Position numbers and translations under genes: made by a program | Shown here: one piece after another, positions 60,675 to 64,000 of the stretch | Layout: every line of letters begins with the position of its first letter | How positions within the stretch are numbered: the stretch's first letter is position 1 | Origin: Acidisoma sp965199065 | GTDB taxonomy: Bacteria; Pseudomonadota; Alphaproteobacteria; Acetobacterales; Acetobacteraceae | NCBI RefSeq assembly: GCF_965199065.1 | Contig: NZ_CBDAQN010000001.1 | Span: 1,302,001 to 1,366,000, forward strand | Length of the DNA: 64,000 nt | Reading direction: 5' to 3' | The notes under the pieces: model-generated | Database searches by the model: none | What the model was told of the DNA's origin: nothing | Seen by the model: only the letters and a program-made list of their open reading frames with translations

Positions 60675-61374
60675 GCAGAAGGGCCAACACCGCGTTTTCT
60701 GTGGGTTTCATTGCCACACGGATACTCCGCCAGGGCAAGCCCCTAACCGCTTCGGCGACAGGTCTGCTGATGGCGGCAAGGTCGAGCGTCGAGAGGCCGG
60801 CCAATAGCTCTGTCTCCTGTATCAGCCGGCTGAGGCAAAGTGCGGTTTCCCGCGAGAAGAGCAAGACCTGCCCGCGCCGGCAACCGCAGATCATCGCACG
60901 AGCCGTCTCCGGCAGCGCGTCGACCGGCTGAGCCGCATAGACCTCTCTACGCTCCACGGCAAAACCGCTCTCCGTCAGAAGCCGCATGAGATGGCGACCC
61001 TGCCCTAGCCCCGCGACCAGCAGCAGCGGGCGATCGCCCGGCATGAGGCTGAGCGCCACAAGCGCTGCCAGCGCTGGGGCATCGCCGTCGGCGCTCCGGA
61101 CGTCTGCGAAGCCGCTCTGCCGGGCGACCGCGGCCGTCGCCTCGCCGACCGCGAACAGCGGCAGGCCGCGGTGGCTCCGGGGCAAAGGCGGCACCGCATG
61201 TTGGCTGGCGACGACGATACCGTGCAGCGCCTCTGGTGGCGGTAGCGCCGCCGGCATGGGCGCAATCGTCAGCAGAGGTGCGACCTCCGGCGCGAATCCC
61301 ATGCTCCGCAGCTGCCGCGCGGTCGCCGAAGCTCCCGGCTCAGGCCGCGTGACGAGAACCGGCGTCGGCGTCAT
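60664..61374 (-). CDS. hemD: Uroporphyrinogen-III synthase
   Basis: HemD cyclises hydroxymethylbilane to uroporphyrinogen III with inversion of ring D. 236 residues; the fold is two alpha/beta domains. The sequence is variable in the family, but VLVTRPEPGASATARQLRSMGF at the start, the LPLFAVGEATAAVARQSGF strand-loop and ISRPVAEAVRGLPWRSIRVA near the end match the usual pattern. Position, 14 bases after hemC, makes the assignment firm. It overlaps the mitofilin start. Confidence 0.9.
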   Translation of the reverse strand: MTPTPVLVTRPEPGASATARQLRSMGFAPEVAPLLTIAPMPAALPPPEALHGIVVASQHAVPPLPRSHRGLPLFAVGEATAAVARQSGFADVRSADGDAPALAALVALSLMPGDRPLLLVAGLGQGRHLMRLLTESGFAVERREVYAAQPVDALPETARAMICGCRRGQVLLFSRETALCLSRLIQETELLAGLSTLDLAAISRPVAEAVRGLPWRSIRVAMKPTENAVLALLHDR

Positions 61375-61388
61375 CGCACCGCTCCGTC

Positions 61389-62387
61389 TCAGTCCAGGAA
61401 GATATCGGCCGGAGACTGCCCGCGCAGCTCCTCTCCGAGCGCACGCCCGAGGGCCTCCGCCTCCCGCGCGCTGCCCTCGATATGTGACTTGAGGAGGAAC
61501 GAGCCGTCCTCCCTCGCGACCAGACCTGTCAGCCGCAGCTCGCCGTCGATCAGCCGGGCATAGCCGCCGATGGGCGTGCGGCAGGAGCCGTCGAGCGCGG
61601 CCAGCAGCCCGCGTTCGGCCATGGAGACGGCCCGTGCCTCCGGATCCTCGATGGCGGCGAGCAGTTCGCGAAGTTCGACATCGTCCGCGCGGACGGTGAC
61701 GCCCACAATACCCTGGCCCGCGGCCGGCACCATGATCTCGGGCGCGATGATGACGGCGGCCGCGCCGGCAAGGCCCAGGCGGCGCAACCCGGCAAGCGCC
61801 AGCAGGCTGCCGTCAAACTCGCCTGCCCGCACCCGGTTGAGGCGCGTCTGCACGTTGCCGCGAATGGTGCGAACCTGGATATCCGGCCGCGCGTGCAGCA
61901 ACTGCGCCTGGCGACGGACCGAGGCGGAGCCTACGACGGCCTGCGGCGGCAGCGACGAATACGGCGCGTCCGGGTCCGGCTTCTCCAGCGCCTGCCCGAG
62001 GATCAATACGTCACGCGCATCCTCACGCTTGAGGGTGCAGGCGAGCACGATGCCCGGCGGCAAATCGGTTTCGAGGTCCTTCAGGCTGTGGACGGCGAGA
62101 TCGATCCGACGATCCTGAAGCGCTTCATGAATTTCTTTCGAGAACAGGCCCTTGCCGCCTACTTCTGCGAGCCGTTTATCCTGGATGCGGTCGCCCGACG
62201 TGGTGATCACATGCTCTTCGAAGACGCTCATGGAATCCAGCACAGGGCAGAAGCGGCTCAGCTGCGCCTGGAACGCCCGCGTCTGGGCCAGGGCCAGCGG
62301 AGATCCGCGCGTGCCGACACGCAGAGGGAGCGCACGGAGATGGGGTTTAACGCGCGGTTCGTGCGATAGAATGTCGGATGACCTCAT
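61389..62387 (-). CDS. hemC: Porphobilinogen deaminase (hydroxymethylbilane synthase)
   Basis: Polymerises four porphobilinogens into hydroxymethylbilane. 332 residues: RVGTRGSPLALAQTRAF near the start, VGGKGLFSKEIHEALQDRRIDLAVHSLKDL, VGSASVRRQAQLLHARPDI, IRGNVQTRLNRV, and the dipyrromethane-cofactor Cys269 in LDGSCRTPIGGYA. The ATG at 62387 gives about 20 residues before the conserved core. The open frame runs on into tsaD territory, so the longer version is rejected. It heads hemC-hemD-mitofilin-hemY and is divergent from tsaD, with only 12 bases between starts. Confidence 0.97.
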   Translation of the reverse strand: MRSSDILSHEPRVKPHLRALPLRVGTRGSPLALAQTRAFQAQLSRFCPVLDSMSVFEEHVITTSGDRIQDKRLAEVGGKGLFSKEIHEALQDRRIDLAVHSLKDLETDLPPGIVLACTLKREDARDVLILGQALEKPDPDAPYSSLPPQAVVGSASVRRQAQLLHARPDIQVRTIRGNVQTRLNRVRAGEFDGSLLALAGLRRLGLAGAAAVIIAPEIMVPAAGQGIVGVTVRADDVELRELLAAIEDPEARAVSMAERGLLAALDGSCRTPIGGYARLIDGELRLTGLVAREDGSFLLKSHIEGSAREAEALGRALGEELRGQSPADIFLD

Positions 62388-62399
62388 CGGCGCCTGATA

Positions 62400-63533
62400 A
62401 TGCCTGACATGAATGAAGAGAAGACTACCGCGCTGCACATCGGCCTTGACTGGAGCGGCGCATCCGCGGGGCCGGTTCTCGCGATTGAGACATCCTGCGA
62501 CGAGACTGCCGTGGCAATCCTCTCTGCCGACGGCGCCGTCCTCGCCGAGCGCGTGCTGAGCCAGTTCGCGGACCATGCGCCATTCGGCGGCGTCGTGCCC
62601 GAGATCGCCGCCCGCGCCCATCTCTCCCACCTGCCGGCGATGGCGGCGGCGACGCTGCAGGACGCCGGATTGCGGGCCGATGATCTTGCCGCCGTGGCCG
62701 CCACCACAGGTCCCGGGCTGATCGGCGGTCTGCTCGTTGGCGCCGGCTTCGGCAAGGGCTTGGCGCTTGCCGCCGGTCGCCCCTTCATTGCCGTCAATCA
62801 TCTCGAGGGACACGCGCTCACAGCGCGCCTTCCCGGGCTCACGCCGAGTGGCGCCGGATTTCCGTATCTGCTCCTCCTGCTCTCCGGCGGTCACTGCCAA
62901 TGCGTGCGAGTGGAGGGCGTCGGGCGCTATCGCCGCCTCGGCGGCACGATCGACGATGCGGTTGGCGAGGCCTTCGACAAGGTCGCGAAGCTCCTCGGCT
63001 TGCCGTTGCCAGGGGGTCCGGCTCTGGAGCGCCTCGCGCTGTCTGGCGACAGCCGCCGCCATGGTTTCCCCCGGCCGCTACTGGGCCGTCCGGGATGTGA
63101 TTTCAGCTTCTCGGGTCTCAAGACGGCGGTCGCGCAGTTGGTCGCGACGCTCCCGCCAGGAGCCATGGAGCCCCGGATGTGCGCCGATATCGCCGCCAGC
63201 TTTCAGGCGGCAGCGGCGGAGGTTCTGGCCGATCGGGCTGCCCATGCGCTTGCTATGGCGCCGGATGCGACGTGCCTCGTCGTCGCTGGCGGGGTCGCTG
63301 CCAATCAGACGATCCGGCAGGCTTTGGCCGAAGCCGGGAAGCGGCACGGGGTGCCGATGGTCGCACCGCCGCTCCGCTACTGTGGCGACAATGCCGTGAT
63401 GATCGGCTGGGCCGCGATCGAGCGGCTGCGGCTGGGCCTCGCCACCGAGGGTCTTGAAGTGCGCCCGCAGCCGCGCTGGCCAATTGGCACATCAGCGGCC
63501 TACCAAAATGTGACCTCGCAATCAGCCTTTTGA
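62400..63533 (+). CDS. tsaD: tRNA threonylcarbamoyladenosine transferase subunit TsaD
   Basis: TsaD (Gcp/Kae1 family), 377 residues; it transfers threonylcarbamoyl to A37 of ANN-reading tRNAs. VLAIETSCDETAVAIL begins the ASKHA fold at about 26, the iron ligands His134 and His138 are in NHLEGHAL, and LLLLSGGHCQ, GEAFDKVAKLLGLPLPGGP and VAGGVAANQTIR follow in order. The N-terminus is about 20 residues longer than usual; ATG 62409 is an alternative start, and no later one exists before the core. Divergent from hemC by 12 bases, which is a common pairing. Confidence 0.97.
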   Translation: MPDMNEEKTTALHIGLDWSGASAGPVLAIETSCDETAVAILSADGAVLAERVLSQFADHAPFGGVVPEIAARAHLSHLPAMAAATLQDAGLRADDLAAVAATTGPGLIGGLLVGAGFGKGLALAAGRPFIAVNHLEGHALTARLPGLTPSGAGFPYLLLLLSGGHCQCVRVEGVGRYRRLGGTIDDAVGEAFDKVAKLLGLPLPGGPALERLALSGDSRRHGFPRPLLGRPGCDFSFSGLKTAVAQLVATLPPGAMEPRMCADIAASFQAAAAEVLADRAAHALAMAPDATCLVVAGGVAANQTIRQALAEAGKRHGVPMVAPPLRYCGDNAVMIGWAAIERLRLGLATEGLEVRPQPRWPIGTSAAYQNVTSQSAF

Positions 63534-63605
63534 TAATCTGGTTCACTAAAAACCTACACAAATGTGTTAGATAAGAGAGGATGTTTCGAAAAGCGGCGGT
63601 CGAAC

Positions 63606-64000
63606 GTGCTCAAGACAGCGTCAGGTTGCAGGCTTGCCAGTCTGGTCGCTCTTTCCGCCGCGCTGCTCGGTTTAAGCGCTTGCGCCTCGGATGATGCTGA
63701 ATACGCTCCCGGCAGTCCGAGCGTGGCGGCCGAAGGTCTGGTGGGCGCCTCGACACCGGTCCAACCCCTGCGGGATTTGGCCGCTGGAGCACCGGCACCA
63801 GCCCCCGGCCGCGCGAGCCTTCGCCTCGTGGCCTATGTGCCGGCACAGTCGGATGAGCTTGCGCTGTCGCCCGCCTCGACGGTCCGGGAGGCAACCACCT
63901 TGCGACAGGCCATGGCGGCGGAGGTTGCCGGCGCAGTTCAACTTACTTCAGCTAAGGAGCAGGCACTGATCGTTCTTGCGCAACGGATTGCGGGTCAGGA
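63606..64000 (+). CDS. Predicted lipoprotein, 5' part (runs off the window)
   Basis: An open frame from GTG 63606 to the window end, 131 codons so far. The N-terminus is a lipoprotein signal: basic KTASGCRLASL, hydrophobic VALSAALLG, and lipobox LGLSAC. The mature part is Ala/Pro/Ser-rich at first (SVAAEGLVGASTPVQP), then has RASLRLVAYVPAQSDELALSP and LRQAMAAEVAGAVQLTSAKEQA. No known domain is visible yet. An AT-rich upstream region (63534-63605) may hold its promoter. The end of the protein is not seen. Confidence 0.7.
   Translation, partial: MLKTASGCRLASLVALSAALLGLSACASDDAEYAPGSPSVAAEGLVGASTPVQPLRDLAAGAPAPAPGRASLRLVAYVPAQSDELALSPASTVREATTLRQAMAAEVAGAVQLTSAKEQALIVLAQRIAGQ

Noticed and set aside
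63548..63570. ACACA-AA-TGTGT short inverted repeat before the last gene
   Set aside because: The arms are only five bases in an AT-rich stretch, so chance is a sufficient explanation.

Overview
The window is high-GC, densely packed bacterial chromosome from an alphaproteobacterium. Acetobacteraceae/Rhodospirillales is the best guess: it rests on the glcDEF, hemC-hemD-mitofilin-hemY, tmk-holB-metG-tatD and hisB-DUF2628-hisH-GNAT-hisA arrangements and on the style of the proteins, not on a database search. I see no transposase, integrase, phage gene, CRISPR array or rRNA. One tRNA gene, tRNA-Ser(CGA), is present.

Layout. 1-4.7 kb: the end of one RND efflux permease, a complete second MdtC-like permease, and an IclR-type regulator. 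4.8-5.7 kb: tRNA-Ser, a zinc-ribbon membrane-anchored unknown and an AT-rich spacer. 5.7-9.7 kb: glycolate oxidase glcD-glcE-glcF (minus strand). 9.9-18.3 kb: map, a GNAT, corA, an SGNH-like protein, uppP, rsmB, a small RHH-like protein, typA and a second GNAT. 18.5-24.3 kb: a chemoreceptor, a secreted unknown, glpD, then a run of very small envelope proteins ending at a clear intrinsic terminator. 24.3-28.6 kb: an SDR divergent from uxuA, then msrP followed by a small His-free membrane protein, DUF779 and a PaiB-like protein. 28.7-37.1 kb: a nine-gene minus-strand run mltB-rlpA-dac-tmk-FKBP-holB-metG-tatD-MBL, mostly overlapping or nearly touching. 37.3-39.1 kb: topoisomerase IB and two tiny stress-type proteins. 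39.2-45.7 kb: a methyltransferase divergent from gloB, a GST, a cupin, a GT2-GtrA fusion, a GT39-type transferase and a threonine/serine dehydratase. 45.7-50.2 kb: acrA-acrB with a perfect 24-bp TetR-type palindrome upstream. 50.4-54.5 kb: trpS, hisB, DUF2628, hisH, GNAT, hisA. 54.5-55.2 kb: a PIN-nuclease/unknown-partner pair in AT-richer DNA where hisF would be expected. 55.3-57.8 kb: a gluconolactonase-SDR-SDR sugar operon. 57.9-63.5 kb: hemC-hemD-mitofilin-hemY divergent from tsaD. The window ends inside a lipoprotein gene.

How it fits together. Most of the content is housekeeping: haem, histidine, tRNA charging and modification, peptidoglycan turnover, and replication/repair. Around it sit accessory functions in efflux, sugar-acid catabolism, glycolate use and envelope oxidative repair. 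The best candidates for something undescribed are the PIN-partner pair next to hisA, the small His-free membrane protein that takes the usual MsrQ position beside msrP, and the cluster of tiny envelope proteins at 22.6-24.3 kb, including one with a triple KPG motif.
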